Below, piece by piece: positions 40,874 through 50,365 of a stretch of DNA of 64,000 nt; the first letter of the stretch is position 1, and every line of letters starts with the position of its first letter. Position numbers and translations under genes: made by a program. A model generated the notes under the pieces. That model ran no database searches and was not told the DNA's origin. It saw nothing but the letters and a program-made list of their open reading frames with translations. This stretch comes from Paraburkholderia bryophila (lineage in GTDB: Bacteria; Pseudomonadota; Gammaproteobacteria; Burkholderiales; Burkholderiaceae), in NCBI RefSeq assembly GCF_013409255.1, contig NZ_JACCAS010000001.1, positions 2,914,001 through 2,978,000 of the forward strand, in the 5' to 3' direction.

Positions 40874-42484
40874 TCACTCCCATTCAATCGTTGCCGGCGG
40901 CTTTCCGGAAATATCGTAGACAACGCGATTAATCCCCCGAACCTCATTAATAATGCGATTCGAAACATGCCCGAGCAACTCATGCGGCAGATGCGCCCAA
41001 TGCGCGGTCATGAAATCCTGAGTCTGCACCGCGCGTAGCGCCACAACATACTCGTAAGTCCGCCCATCTCCCATTACCCCGACGCTTTTCACCGGCAGAA
41101 ACACCGCAAACGCCTGGCTGGTCAACTCGTACCAGGACTTGCCGGTTTCCTTGTCGATGGTGGTCCGCAGCGTTTCGATCAGGATCGCATCCGCACGACG
41201 CAGCAGATCCGCGAAATCACGCCGTACTTCACCCAGAATCCGCACGCCCAGGCCCGGACCTGGGAACGGATGGCGGTACACCATCTCAGCCGGCAACCCG
41301 AGCTTCACGCCAAGCTCTCGCACCTCGTCCTTGAACAGCTCACGCAACGGCTCGAGCAGCTTCAGATTGAGCGTCTCCGGTAAGCCACCCACGTTGTGAT
41401 GGCTCTTGATGGTCTGCGCCGCCTTCTTTCCCTTACCCGCCGATTCGATCACGTCCGGATAGATCGTGCCTTGCGCGAGCCACCGGGCGTCGGTCAGCTT
41501 GCCGGCTTCCTGCTGGAACACTTCGACGAATTCCGCACCGATGATCTTGCGCTTTGCTTCCGGATCGGTCACGCCGGCCAGCTTCGACAGGAACGCGCCG
41601 CTGGCGTCGACGTGGATCACCTTCACGCCAAGATGATCGGCGAAGGTCGCCATGACCTGTTCGGCTTCGTTCAGACGCAACAGTCCATGGTCGACGAACA
41701 CGCAAGTCAGTTGATCTCCGATCGCGCGATGCAGCAGCGCCGCCGCTACCGACGAATCCACACCACCCGATAAGGCCAGAATGATCTGCTCGTTGCCGAC
41801 CTGCTCCCGAATCCTCGCGACGGCTTCGTCAGCGTATTGGCCCATTTCCCAATCAGGGCGAGCACCGCAGATCTTGAGCACGAAGCGCTCGAGGATCGCC
41901 GCTCCTTGCGGCGTGTGCGTGACTTCCGGGTGGAACAGCACAGCGAAAAATCGTCGAAGCGTATTTTCCATGCCGGCGATCGGAACCGATGGCGTCGAGC
42001 TTGTCGGCACGAACCCCGCCGGCACGGCGGTAATCTTGTCGGCGTGACTCATCCATACGTCAAGCGTTCGGCGTCCATCCGCAGACTGAGCGTCCTGTAG
42101 ACCATCCAGTAATGCGGAAGGGCCGTCGATGCACACCTGCGCGTGACCGTATTCGCGCAGGTCGCCCGGCTCCACGCGCCCGCCCAGTTGCGCGGCCATG
42201 ACCTGCATGCCGTAGCAAATCCCCAATACCGGTACGCCGAACTCAAACACGAGCGGGGGCACACGCGGCGTATCGCTGTCTCGAACCGAGTCCGGGCCGC
42301 CGGAGAGAATGATGCCTTTGGGATCGAACTCCCTGATGAAATCGTCGCTGACGTCGAACGGATGAACCTCGGCGTAGACGTGGGCCTCGCGCACACGCCG
42401 TGCGATGAGCTGCGTCAGTTGGGAACCGAAATCGAGAATGAGGATGCGCTCGCGTAGAGGTGCGTTGGCGGAATCGACGGACAT
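40874..42484 (-). CDS. guaA: GMP synthase, glutamine-hydrolysing (GuaA), stand-alone copy
   Basis: Encodes 536 residues. The N-terminal class-I amidotransferase domain has the nucleophile in [17 protein letters not shown] (Cys about 90) and its His/Glu in [12 protein letters not shown]. The ATP-pyrophosphatase P-loop is [15 protein letters not shown]. The dimerisation domain has [15 protein letters not shown] and ends [18 protein letters not shown]. It converts XMP to GMP. The start is ATG 42484 ([16 protein letters not shown]). It carries a 10-residue N-terminal extension, and no guaB is adjacent. In Burkholderia guaB and guaA usually sit together, so this may be a second copy. Confidence 0.93.
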   Translation of the reverse strand: MSVDSANAPLRERILILDFGSQLTQLIARRVREAHVYAEVHPFDVSDDFIREFDPKGIILSGGPDSVRDSDTPRVPPLVFEFGVPVLGICYGMQVMAAQLGGRVEPGDLREYGHAQVCIDGPSALLDGLQDAQSADGRRTLDVWMSHADKITAVPAGFVPTSSTPSVPIAGMENTLRRFFAVLFHPEVTHTPQGAAILERFVLKICGARPDWEMGQYADEAVARIREQVGNEQIILALSGGVDSSVAAALLHRAIGDQLTCVFVDHGLLRLNEAEQVMATFADHLGVKVIHVDASGAFLSKLAGVTDPEAKRKIIGAEFVEVFQQEAGKLTDARWLAQGTIYPDVIESAGKGKKAAQTIKSHHNVGGLPETLNLKLLEPLRELFKDEVRELGVKLGLPAEMVYRHPFPGPGLGVRILGEVRRDFADLLRRADAILIETLRTTIDKETGKSWYELTSQAFAVFLPVKSVGVMGDGRTYEYVVALRAVQTQDFMTAHWAHLPHELLGHVSNRIINEVRGINRVVYDISGKPPATIEWE

Positions 42485-42567
42485 GGGTGGCAATCCTGAT
42501 AAGGAAAAGGTGCGTTTCACCGACTGACCAAGATCCGCGCAGCCGGCTTCATGTTCATAAGCGGAAT

Positions 42568-42720
42568 TCAGTAAAGCAGACCAAGCATGGTTCCCTTGAT
42601 GGCTGCAGAGGTTTTGTTGGAGGTGTTGAGCTTCCTCATCGCGTTGTTTCGGGCCCGACAGACCCCCGATACGTTCTTGCGGATTGCTCTTTCACCGGCG
42701 AGGCGTCTACGCCCGGCGTC
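42568..42720 (-). pseudogene. Remnant of a LuxR-type regulator (C-terminal HTH)
   Basis: The minus strand ends with [19 protein letters not shown] followed by TMLGLLY and a stop. This matches the recognition helix and C-terminus of LuxR-type quorum-sensing regulators, where the consensus is NFHxxNAMRKLNxxNKTQAA. Upstream, fragments of the preceding helix (RRLAGERA, and ARTYRG in another frame) appear only when the frame is shifted. No autoinducer-binding domain was found. The gene therefore seems truncated and frameshifted. Confidence 0.45.
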
Positions 42721-43320
42721 CATGCTCGCAATATATCGATGACCTCCGGATCCTTCGAAATATTGCTGCGGACTCCCTCTGACTTTCACGCGAAGCCCAT
42801 GTACGCCGAACTGATATTAATCAGTACATCGACGCGGTACTCGCTCACGCCAGCTTGCGTTGGCCAAATGATGCTACCGAAAGTTTATTTAATTTGCCAC
42901 GGCAAGTTCTATTTCACTTTGTTTAACGTTGCCACTCTAAACGCCCTACCCGTTTTCATCGCGTGCGAATACTTCACGCCACGTCTCACGTGGCGATGCC
43001 GTGAACGAGAGCGAGATGGAGCTAGACCCTGCATTTCTCATCGGGGACGAAGATGCTTTGCGCGATCTATACCCTTCAACACGTTTTCCGTATCGAGCAG
43101 AGAGGGTCGAATTACGGTGTTCATGAAAGCGAATGCGCAAGACGTGGATAGATCGACTCGCCGCCGCGGCGATCGCAACCCTCGGAATCAGGCTGATACT
43201 GACTGCGGCGCGTACCGGTTTGTGAGGTCGTTTGTTGTCGACGCTTGCCTGCAGTCACGCTGACACGGTGACTGTTTCGCCAGGCGCCGGCTAGCACCGC
43301 GCGAAGCAGGCGGGAATCGC

Positions 43321-43344
43321 GAATGCCGCACCTGTGCGGCATTC
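43321..43344. other. Perfect hairpin after the HAD lipoprotein gene
   Basis: GAATGCCGCA and TGCGGCATTC are perfect ten-base arms around CCTG. No U-run follows on either strand, so it may be a transcript-stabilising 3' structure of the minus-strand gene. Confidence 0.5.
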
Positions 43345-43356
43345 GCCACTATCGCT

Positions 43357-44427
43357 CTAGTTCGCGGGCGCAGCCGTCGCCGCCGCCCCACTAGCCGCCG
43401 CATCCGCTTTAAAAACCGTCTTCCAGTCTCCCTTCATATCCACAACCAGCCAGCCCTTCGTCCCGGCTTCATCCAAACCCTTATCGAGCTTGCCGCTCTT
43501 TGACGTGCGGTCGTACGCATACTCCCGCTCCGCATCCGTGTGATGCACGAGCGCAGCAAGCCGCGGGCCGTCGCCGGCCGAAGTCCATTCGAGCATCGGC
43601 ACGTCGCCGTCCGAGTTGCCGAACGCGATCACCGGACGCCGCCCGATCACGCGATCAATCGCAAGCGGCTTAGCCGAACCGTCGACCAGATTGTCGACCT
43701 GCGCAAGCCGGGTCAGTGAGATTGCGCCGTTGGTCTGCGCGTAGCGGTATTTGACGGTGCTGCCGATTACCTGCTCCGGCGGAATGCCATACACGCGCTG
43801 CGCCAGGTCGCGCACGAATTCGACGTCGCTGCCCGTCACCAGATAAGTCTTGAAGCCGTTGGCGCGCAGATAAGCGAGCAATTCGAGCATGGGCTGATAC
43901 GCCAGGTCCGCGTACAGCCGGTTGAAGCGCGGATCGCTCGCGGAGTCGAACCATTCGTGCACGAGCGCGGCGAACTGATCGCTGGTCATGCCGGCATGAG
44001 CCGCGGCCAACACGCGCATCGAACCGGTGTCGCCGCTCGCCGCTATGCTTTTCAGATTTCCTTTGAGAATCGAGCGGAACGGCTCCTGACGCTTCCATTC
44101 CGGATGCTTGCCGGCCACCGTCTTCACGCGTTGCAGCGCGAACACCAGTTGCACCGAGGCGGGCTGCTCCGGCCACAGCGTGCCGTCGTTATCGAAGACG
44201 GCAATCCGATCCGCACGGGGAACGAAATCCTTGGACTCGGGCGTCGTCACCAGTTGGACGAAATCGACGATCGAGCGTTTGGCCGTGGTGTCGTTCCATG
44301 ACGCCAGCGACGCCGCCGTCGATGCATCGGCCGGCAATTCACTCACATCATGACGCGGCGTGACGGAGCAAGCGGAGAGAACTACGGCGGCGAGGGCAAT
44401 GCAGTACCGGTGCATCGTGCGAATCAT
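43357..44427 (-). CDS. HAD-superfamily phosphatase, lipoprotein
   Basis: Encodes 356 residues. The N-terminus is a lipoprotein signal with lipobox LSAC (Cys about 19). The HAD motif I is IAVFDNDGTLWPE, motif II is TYLVTGSD, and motif IV is AFGNSDGDVPMLEW. The insert layout fits the phosphoserine-phosphatase-like group of exported acid phosphatases. The C-terminus ends in a low-complexity Ala-rich tail. It probably hydrolyses a phosphate ester in the periplasm, but the substrate is unknown. It has no operon partner. Confidence 0.85.
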   Translation of the reverse strand: MIRTMHRYCIALAAVVLSACSVTPRHDVSELPADASTAASLASWNDTTAKRSIVDFVQLVTTPESKDFVPRADRIAVFDNDGTLWPEQPASVQLVFALQRVKTVAGKHPEWKRQEPFRSILKGNLKSIAASGDTGSMRVLAAAHAGMTSDQFAALVHEWFDSASDPRFNRLYADLAYQPMLELLAYLRANGFKTYLVTGSDVEFVRDLAQRVYGIPPEQVIGSTVKYRYAQTNGAISLTRLAQVDNLVDGSAKPLAIDRVIGRRPVIAFGNSDGDVPMLEWTSAGDGPRLAALVHHTDAEREYAYDRTSKSGKLDKGLDEAGTKGWLVVDMKGDWKTVFKADAAASGAAATAAPAN

Positions 44428-44725
44428 GAATTCCTCATCGAAAGAGGTGCGGCGAACTGGAAGGGAGCGTCAGTCTAATGGGGCGCGGCCATTGTTGCAG
44501 CCCCTATTGTTGCGGCAGACACGATCATGGCCAGATAAACCGATGCGCGCCGCATCGATTCATAAACGCGCGTTATGCGCGGAAGTGGTAGCGATATCGG
44601 GCCTTGTTCGACCGAGTGCTTTGTCTCCCTGATCGATATGCTCCCTGGTGAGCCATTGTCGTCGTTACGTCCGCGGGTTGAGAACCGGCCGGCGACGCCA
44701 GGCTAACGACCCCTTTCGGAGCACC

Positions 44726-45454
44726 ATGAACGTCACCACATCAGACGACTTTACCGGCGTCCAGGCCGACCACTTCCTGTCGAAAGCCTTCATCGTGCTG
44801 GGCTACGCCGACGGAGCGATCTCGACGATCCCGAATAACTTCTTTCGCAACTGGATGGACGAGGAAGCGACAGTGGGCACCTTCGTGATCGGCAAGGGCT
44901 CGGGCATTGGCGTCGGCTCGATTGCCAAATACGACGGCGAGTTTCAGAAGCTGGTGATCGGAAAATTCGTCGCCGGCGGTCTGCGACTGAAATTCCTGCT
45001 GAATGGGCAGCACGAGATGCGGACCATTTCAACGTCAATGCTGAGCGTATACGGCGGCGGCATGATGAATTCGCCGCCACCTCAGTACGGCGACACGGTG
45101 ATCCGTAACGACGTGTGGATCGGCGACGAAGCGATGTTTCTTGGCGGCTCCACCGTTGAGAACGGCTGCGTTATCGGCGCAAGAACGCTCGTGCCGGCTA
45201 ATTTCAAAAGCGAGCCGTACGGTATCTACGTCGGCTCCCCGGCACGCCTCGTCCGGTTCCGCTTCTCCGAGAAAATCCGCGAGATGCTGGTTGAACTGGC
45301 CTGGTGGGACATGCCCGGGCTGTGGATCCGCCAACATAACAGTCATTTCCTGACCGACCTGACGGCGGACGAGGGGCAGTCGATCGAAATCCTGACCGAG
45401 TTGCAGCGCGTGAAGAAAGAGTGGCTTGAATTGCGGGCCGCGGCGAACGCCTGA
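44726..45454 (+). CDS. Xenobiotic/CatB-type hexapeptide O-acetyltransferase
   Basis: Encodes 242 residues with left-handed beta-helix (hexapeptide) repeats: VIGKGSGIGVGSIAKYD, VIRNDVWIGDEAMFLGGS and VENGCVIGARTLVPANF. The motif LLNGQHEMRTISTSML corresponds to the catalytic-histidine loop of Vat/CatB-type xenobiotic acetyltransferases. It transfers acetyl from acetyl-CoA to a hydroxyl or amine. The start ATG 44726 follows TTTCGGAGCACC. It faces the minus-strand sugar-modification genes. It may acylate a sugar for the same glycan rather than an antibiotic, an inference from location. Confidence 0.8.
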   Translation: MNVTTSDDFTGVQADHFLSKAFIVLGYADGAISTIPNNFFRNWMDEEATVGTFVIGKGSGIGVGSIAKYDGEFQKLVIGKFVAGGLRLKFLLNGQHEMRTISTSMLSVYGGGMMNSPPPQYGDTVIRNDVWIGDEAMFLGGSTVENGCVIGARTLVPANFKSEPYGIYVGSPARLVRFRFSEKIREMLVELAWWDMPGLWIRQHNSHFLTDLTADEGQSIEILTELQRVKKEWLELRAAANA

Positions 45455-45537
45455 TTGGTCGGCACGGAGCGGGCCGTCGCCGTCGCCGGCGCGCTCGCTC
45501 GTGCTACCGGAGACGCCGCCTTAGCCGGCAAACCCGG

Positions 45538-46200
45538 CTAGAGGTATTTGTCGCCGGGCTGGCGATCGCGGACCTTCCTGGCCGGCGAGCCGTACGTAAT
45601 CGAAAACGCTTCCACCGCGCTGAGAACGAGCGACCCCGCGCCCACCACGCTGTGTTCGCCGATCGCAATACCATGACGCAGCACGGCGCCGATGCTCACG
45701 GCGGCGTGGCTGCCGATATGACAATTTCCGCCGGTCGTCACGCCCGGCGCGAGGCTCGAAAAATCCTCCATCACGCTATCGTGATCGAGCGAGGCCTGGG
45801 TATTGACGATGCAGCCGCGTCCAATGCGACAGGCCGGATTGATCACCGCACCTGCCATGACAACGGTGCCCGCATCGATCGTCGTTTCTTTGCCGATGCT
45901 GGCGGACGGATGCACCGCACTGACAAACGGCAATGACGCGCAGACCTCGGCCACTTTGGCCGTCACTTTCGCGCGAACGCTGTTATCGCCGATCGCGACG
46001 ATGACGCCCTTCAGATCATGTTCAGCGGCAAGCGCCGGGAGATCCGGCTCGCTACCAAGAACGGCATAACCGAGAGTCGTTTCGCCGACCTGCCGAAACG
46101 CGTCGATGAGCCCGACGATCCGGTAGCGCGCCTGTTGTTCGACGATGTCGATAACTACTTTGGCATGGCCGGACGACCCCACGAGCACGATGTTTTGCAT
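45538..46200 (-). CDS. Sugar O/N-acyltransferase of the NeuD/PglD family
   Basis: Encodes 220 residues. The N-terminal Rossmann-like part begins NIVLVGSSGHAKVVIDIVEQ. The C-terminal left-handed beta-helix contains the hexapeptide series ASIGKETTIDAGTVVMAGAV, NPACRIGRGCIVNTQASLDHD (catalytic His) and GGNCHIGSHAAVSIGAVL. Members acylate amino sugars on UDP-, dTDP- or CMP-linked intermediates. The start is ATG 46200. A further in-frame ATG at 46236 would overlap the end of the aminotransferase gene. It sits 32 bp after that aminotransferase, a common amino-sugar pair. Confidence 0.88.
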   Translation of the reverse strand: MQNIVLVGSSGHAKVVIDIVEQQARYRIVGLIDAFRQVGETTLGYAVLGSEPDLPALAAEHDLKGVIVAIGDNSVRAKVTAKVAEVCASLPFVSAVHPSASIGKETTIDAGTVVMAGAVINPACRIGRGCIVNTQASLDHDSVMEDFSSLAPGVTTGGNCHIGSHAAVSIGAVLRHGIAIGEHSVVGAGSLVLSAVEAFSITYGSPARKVRDRQPGDKYL

Positions 46201-46232
46201 TGCATCCGTTCCGCTTTGAAGACTCGCCGCTT

Positions 46233-47381
46233 TCAATTGACGCTGGCGACGATGCTCACAATGCGTTCAACCTGCACCGGGCTCAGATCCGGAAAGATCG
46301 GCAGGCACAAGATGCGTTTTGACGCGGCGCTGGCGGTCTTCAGATTGTCGTTATTCGCAGACGGCAGTCCGCGATACATCGGAAATTCGGAAATCAGCGG
46401 ATAGAAGTAGCGGCGCGCAAAGATGTCGTGTTCCTTCAGTCGCTCGTACAGTGCGTCGCGGCTGATCGGAAAACTGTCTTCGACCTGAACGGGGAAGTAC
46501 GCGTAGTTCGCGACTTTTTCGCCGGCGTCCTGCAGGCAGCGTATGCCCGGCACGTCGGCCAGCAGCGCGCGGTAATGCGCGTCGATCGCCTTGCGTTTGG
46601 CGAGCGCCTTGTCGACGTGTTGCAGTTGCAGAAGCCCGAACGCGGCGTTGATCTCGCTCATCTTGCCGTTGATGCCGGCTGCGACGACCGTCACTTCATC
46701 CACGAAACCGAAGTTCTTCAAGTGGTCGATGCGTTGTTTCGTCTTCGCATCCGGACAGATGATCGCGCCGCCTTCGAACGTGTTGAAGACCTTGGTCGCA
46801 TGAAAACTGACGATCGACAAATCACCGTGTTTGAGCACGCTGCCGTCTTCGGTCTGTACGCCGAACGCATGCGCGGCGTCGTAAATGACCTTGAGGTTGT
46901 AGTTGTCGGCAATCTTCTGGATGGCCTTCACGTCGCACGGATGGCCATAGCAGTGCACCGGCATGATCGCGGTCGTTTGCGGCGTAATGGCGGCCTCGAT
47001 CTTCTGCGGATCGAGATTGAGCGTGTCCGGATCGACGTCCACGAAGACCGGCTTGATGCCGTTCCACAGCAGCGAGTGAGCCGTCGCGGCAAACGAATAC
47101 GGCGTCGTAATGACTTCGCCGTTGATGCGCAGCGCCTGCAGCGCCGTCACTAGGGCCAGCGTGCCGTTGGTGAAGAGCGCCAGATGCTCGACGCCGAGAT
47201 ACTCGCAGAGCGCCTTTTCGAGTTGCTGGTGAAACGGCCCGCCGTTCGTCAGGATCTTGCTGGTCCAGATTTTTTCGAGGTACGGGAGAAACTCGTCCAG
47301 CGGCGGCAGATGCGGCTGGGTTACGTAGATGCGTTCGTCGTCCAGCGACGCGATCGCACGAAGAGGAGCGCTAGAGCCCAT
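46233..47381 (-). CDS. DegT/DnrJ/EryC1/StrS-family sugar aminotransferase
   Basis: Encodes 382 residues of PLP-dependent aminotransferases acting on nucleotide-activated keto sugars. The PLP lysine lies in SIVSFHATKVFNTFEGGAII at about residue 197. The YDAAHAFGV and MPVHCYGHPCDV segments are typical. The N-terminus contains DERIYVTQPHLPPLDEFLPY. The product would be an amino sugar that the adjacent NeuD-like acyltransferase could acylate. It lies between the TPR/OGT-type glycosyltransferase and the acyltransferase, all on the minus strand. Function in flagellin glycan synthesis is an inference from the neighbouring fliC locus. Confidence 0.9.
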   Translation of the reverse strand: MGSSAPLRAIASLDDERIYVTQPHLPPLDEFLPYLEKIWTSKILTNGGPFHQQLEKALCEYLGVEHLALFTNGTLALVTALQALRINGEVITTPYSFAATAHSLLWNGIKPVFVDVDPDTLNLDPQKIEAAITPQTTAIMPVHCYGHPCDVKAIQKIADNYNLKVIYDAAHAFGVQTEDGSVLKHGDLSIVSFHATKVFNTFEGGAIICPDAKTKQRIDHLKNFGFVDEVTVVAAGINGKMSEINAAFGLLQLQHVDKALAKRKAIDAHYRALLADVPGIRCLQDAGEKVANYAYFPVQVEDSFPISRDALYERLKEHDIFARRYFYPLISEFPMYRGLPSANNDNLKTASAASKRILCLPIFPDLSPVQVERIVSIVASVN

Positions 47382-47401
47382 AGTTTCCTCGCTGCTGTTT
47401 T

Positions 47402-49759
47402 TTAGTCAGGGTGATGGGCGAGTACGGTTTGCGGCTCGTCCGTGCTGAAGGCGGCCGGAGCGAGACCGTCGCTCCAGCGCTGCCACATCGTGTGAAACGC
47501 TCGCGAGAGGCTTTGCGCGACAACCTCCGGCCGGAACGGAGCCGACTGCATGCAGCGCTCGCGCAAGCCCGTGCGAATGCTCGCGAGCGCGGGGATGTCG
47601 GAGGTCAGCTTGACGCCCTTGGCGACGAAGTCGTCCGCGTTTTCGGCCGCGAAAGCGTCAAGGCCCGAATGCGACAGCCATGCCGTGGCGGCCCGGCTCG
47701 CCATCGTCTTGCCGGCGATCGTCAGCGTGGGCACACCCATCCACAACGAGTTCAGAACCGTCGTCGAACCGGTATAGGGGAACGTGTCGAGACAGATGTC
47801 GACCTGGAAGTGTTGCTGCAGGTAGACCTCGACGCGCGAGCGCGGACGGAACGTCAGACGGTCTCGCGAAATGCCTTCGTTGACGAACCAGCTAATGAGG
47901 TTTTCGTCACCTTCGTCGCCGTTCATCGAACCGAGCACCATGCGCGACGTGGGCAGCTCGCGAAGCAATCGCGCCCACACGGCGATCACGTCGGGACGCA
48001 ACTTGTTCAGCCGGTTGAAACTGCCGAACGTGATGTAGCCGTTATGCATTGCCGGCAGGATGTTGACCGGCGGCGCATTCCTGTCCGGCAGGAACGGTCC
48101 GATGGAAGCCAGATGGACGAGCTTCTCGGAGAACTGCTTCTCCATCTCGCCGAACGGCGTAAAGAAGCGGTCGCTGAGGTAGTAGTCCATCGCGTCGAGA
48201 CCGGTCGTTGCCGGATAGCCGATCCAGCTCACCTGAATTGGCGCGGGCTTGCGCGCGAACGCCTGCAGCCGGTTGCGGCCGGTGTGCCCGCTCAGGTCGA
48301 TCAGAATATCGATCTTGTCGGCGCGAACCTTGTCGATGAATTGCTCGTCCGAGATGCCGGCCGTGCGGGTCCACTGGTCGACCTGGGTCGTCAACCAGTG
48401 CGTGTAATCATCGTCGTGCACGTGGTTGTAGTAGACATGGAGCGACAGGCTCTTGTCTTTCGCGAGCGGCTCGATGATCGGCATCAGGTACGACGCGACG
48501 GCGTGACGGAACAAGTCGCCGGAAACGATACCCACTTTCAGCGGGCGGCCGGGTGAACGGCTATTCGCGTGACGCACCTTCTGCAAGCGCAGCGAGGCTT
48601 CATGAATCCGCGCAAATTCGCGATGCTCGGCGTAGATCTGCTCGGGTGAGATTTGCGGATTGTGCGCGATGCTGAAGAGCAGGTTACTGCGCGTCGGCGA
48701 ATTCTTCGGATCGAGCTCGAGCGCGCGGCGAAAGCATTGCTCGGCCTCATCCGTGGCGCCGATATCGAGCAGCACCACGCCCAGCGTGCTATGGGACTCC
48801 GCGTAGTCGGGCGTCAGCTCGGTGGCGCGACGGCATTCCGCGACCCCTTCGCGAGCGCGGCCGAGGCCGGAGAGCACCATGCCGAGAATGCGATGGCCTT
48901 CCGAATGGTCCGGATGCAGCTCGAGCAGTTTTCTGCACTCGACTTCCGCTTCGACATGCATGCCCAACAGGCGCAGCAAATCGGCCAGTGCCTTACGCAC
49001 TTCGGAATCGTCGCTGCCAAATGCGACGGCGTTTTTCAACGGCTGGAGCGAGTCGGCGTAGCGGCCGGCCCGATGAAGCGCGATACCGAGGCAGCGCCAG
49101 GCGAGGCCGTTCGACGGACACCGCTCCGTCATGCTGCGGGCGAGCTTGATGGCGTCCGGAATGTGCCCCTTGCCGAAGAGCGTGTTGAAGCGGGTGATTT
49201 CTTGCGGGGCGGGGCGGCGCGTATCGAGTGTTGCCGGTGCGGCGTCGGTGGTGTCGGTTGCGTTCCGGTTCGTCGAAACGACCTCCGCTACCGCGGGTTC
49301 CGGCGAGACGACGACCGGTGCGACCGCAGCGGTCGCGTAGCCGGCGCCGCCGTGCGCCATGCGCGTGATCAGTCCGTCGACGGCGGGTCCCTTCAAGCCC
49401 CTTTGCTGCCCCATTTCCAGCGCCATCCAGGCCGCCTGAATCTGGTCCGCATCGATCAAGGCGCTGATGTAGGCCACCCAGAACTGGCCGTTGTTCGGCG
49501 CACCGCCGAGCGCGGCTTCCAGGTGCGGCAGGGCGTCGGCGGGACGGTTGCGCTGCACGTACAGCACGCCGAGGTTGTATTGCACGTCGACGTGGCCGGG
49601 CATGGCGTCGAGGATCGCGTTGTACAGCGCCTCGGCGTCGTCGAACTCAGCCTTGTGGTGATGCGCCAGCGCGGTCTGCAAAACCAGAGCGATGTCTTGC
49701 TCGAGCTGTTGCTCGGGCGTCAAAGGTTCAGCGGTCGGCTGGTCGTGAAGGAGAGTCAT
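47402..49759 (-). CDS. TPR-repeat O-GlcNAc-transferase-like glycosyltransferase (probable flagellin glycosyltransferase)
   Basis: Encodes 785 residues. TPR repeats fill the N-terminal half (about 25-130 and 195-370, for example YNAILDAMPGHVDVQYNLGV). A Pro/Thr-rich linker separates two TPR blocks. From about 390 the GT41 (OGT/SPINDLY-like) catalytic domain follows. It has GIVSGDLFRHAVASYLMPII, DILIDLSGHTGRNRLQAFAR, IQVSWIGYPATTGLDAMDY and a C-terminal donor-binding segment with GSTTVLNSLWMGVPTLTI. Such proteins O-glycosylate Ser/Thr of flagellin in Burkholderia (FgtA-type). The location two genes from fliT-fliD-fliC supports this role. The donor sugar is not predictable. Confidence 0.85.
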   Translation of the reverse strand: MTLLHDQPTAEPLTPEQQLEQDIALVLQTALAHHHKAEFDDAEALYNAILDAMPGHVDVQYNLGVLYVQRNRPADALPHLEAALGGAPNNGQFWVAYISALIDADQIQAAWMALEMGQQRGLKGPAVDGLITRMAHGGAGYATAAVAPVVVSPEPAVAEVVSTNRNATDTTDAAPATLDTRRPAPQEITRFNTLFGKGHIPDAIKLARSMTERCPSNGLAWRCLGIALHRAGRYADSLQPLKNAVAFGSDDSEVRKALADLLRLLGMHVEAEVECRKLLELHPDHSEGHRILGMVLSGLGRAREGVAECRRATELTPDYAESHSTLGVVLLDIGATDEAEQCFRRALELDPKNSPTRSNLLFSIAHNPQISPEQIYAEHREFARIHEASLRLQKVRHANSRSPGRPLKVGIVSGDLFRHAVASYLMPIIEPLAKDKSLSLHVYYNHVHDDDYTHWLTTQVDQWTRTAGISDEQFIDKVRADKIDILIDLSGHTGRNRLQAFARKPAPIQVSWIGYPATTGLDAMDYYLSDRFFTPFGEMEKQFSEKLVHLASIGPFLPDRNAPPVNILPAMHNGYITFGSFNRLNKLRPDVIAVWARLLRELPTSRMVLGSMNGDEGDENLISWFVNEGISRDRLTFRPRSRVEVYLQQHFQVDICLDTFPYTGSTTVLNSLWMGVPTLTIAGKTMASRAATAWLSHSGLDAFAAENADDFVAKGVKLTSDIPALASIRTGLRERCMQSAPFRPEVVAQSLSRAFHTMWQRWSDGLAPAAFSTDEPQTVLAHHPD

Positions 49760-49886
49760 GGTCTCAGCGCGGAATGGTCTATGACGGAAATTGTGCGACG
49801 GGGACGGGGTTTCCGATGCGCGGAGATGACGGTAAAAACGCCGCTTGTTTAGCGTATGGACGGGTGGGTGCGGGCGCCGAATACAA

Positions 49887-49911
49887 GAAAAAAGCCCGCA
49901 CGAGGCGGGCT
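49887..49911 (-). terminator. Terminator downstream of fliT
   Basis: On the minus strand AGCCCGC and GCGGGCT form a seven-base stem with a five-base loop, followed by six U bases. It ends the fliD-fliT transcript before the glycosyltransferase gene. Confidence 0.85.
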
Positions 49912-50038
49912 GAGGGAACGAGCGCGTCTCACTTCGACGCGTAGTTCTTATTATTGGGTTGTACGCGGAAACCGGATGCCGGCGTCCGCTTGCCTCGCGG
50001 CAGCGCGGCGGCGCTTTCAGGTTCCGCGCTAAGTCGGT

Positions 50039-50338
50039 TTACATGCGTGCCATGCGCTGGTACTCGCCGGCTGCCTTGGCGCGTCCCATGGCCGCTTCGA
50101 ACTCGATATGCAGTTCGTTTTGCGTCGTTTCGGCTTCCACGAGCAGCGCCGCGTCCATGGCCTGGATCTGGCGAATCTTCTCCAGCGCGGCCGGTTCCTG
50201 CTCCGCCACCAGCGACATCAGCAGCGGCGAGCGCGCTTCGGTCAGGCGGGCCGCTTCCGGCCAGTCGGCCAGCGACGCCGCCTGGGCGATTTCCCGCGTC
50301 ATTGCCAGCAGGCGTTCTACTAATTCCGTCTGGTTCAT
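50039..50338 (-). CDS. fliT: Flagellar chaperone FliT
   Basis: Encodes a 99-residue, all-helical protein placed directly after fliD. FliT is the export chaperone of the cap protein FliD and in enterobacteria also an anti-FlhDC factor. The sequence begins MNQTELVERLLAMTREIAQA and has the helical hydrophobic pattern ALEKIRQIQAMDAALLVEAE. FliT proteins diverge strongly, so synteny (27 bp after fliD) carries much of the weight. The start ATG 50338 follows GGAGGCGC, a strong ribosome-binding site. Confidence 0.85.
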   Translation of the reverse strand: MNQTELVERLLAMTREIAQAASLADWPEAARLTEARSPLLMSLVAEQEPAALEKIRQIQAMDAALLVEAETTQNELHIEFEAAMGRAKAAGEYQRMARM

Positions 50339-50365
50339 GTTGAGCGCCTCCGTCAGGCTCGCCGA

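Larger units (their letters stand above)
42485..43356. other. Apparently decayed or non-coding DNA
   Basis: This 870-bp stretch is more AT-rich than its neighbours and has no intact gene. The 267-codon plus frame at 42460-43263 overlaps the guaA start and lacks any family feature. A short plus frame at 43015-43125 encodes a fragment with LIGDEDALRDLYPSTRFPYR. A LuxR-like remnant lies on the minus strand at 42568-42720. A perfect ten-base hairpin is at 43321-43344. Confidence 0.5.

Noticed and set aside
42460..43263. 267-codon plus-strand frame overlapping the guaA start
   Set aside because: Irregular composition, overlaps the guaA start region on the opposite strand, and crosses the decayed LuxR-like remnant.
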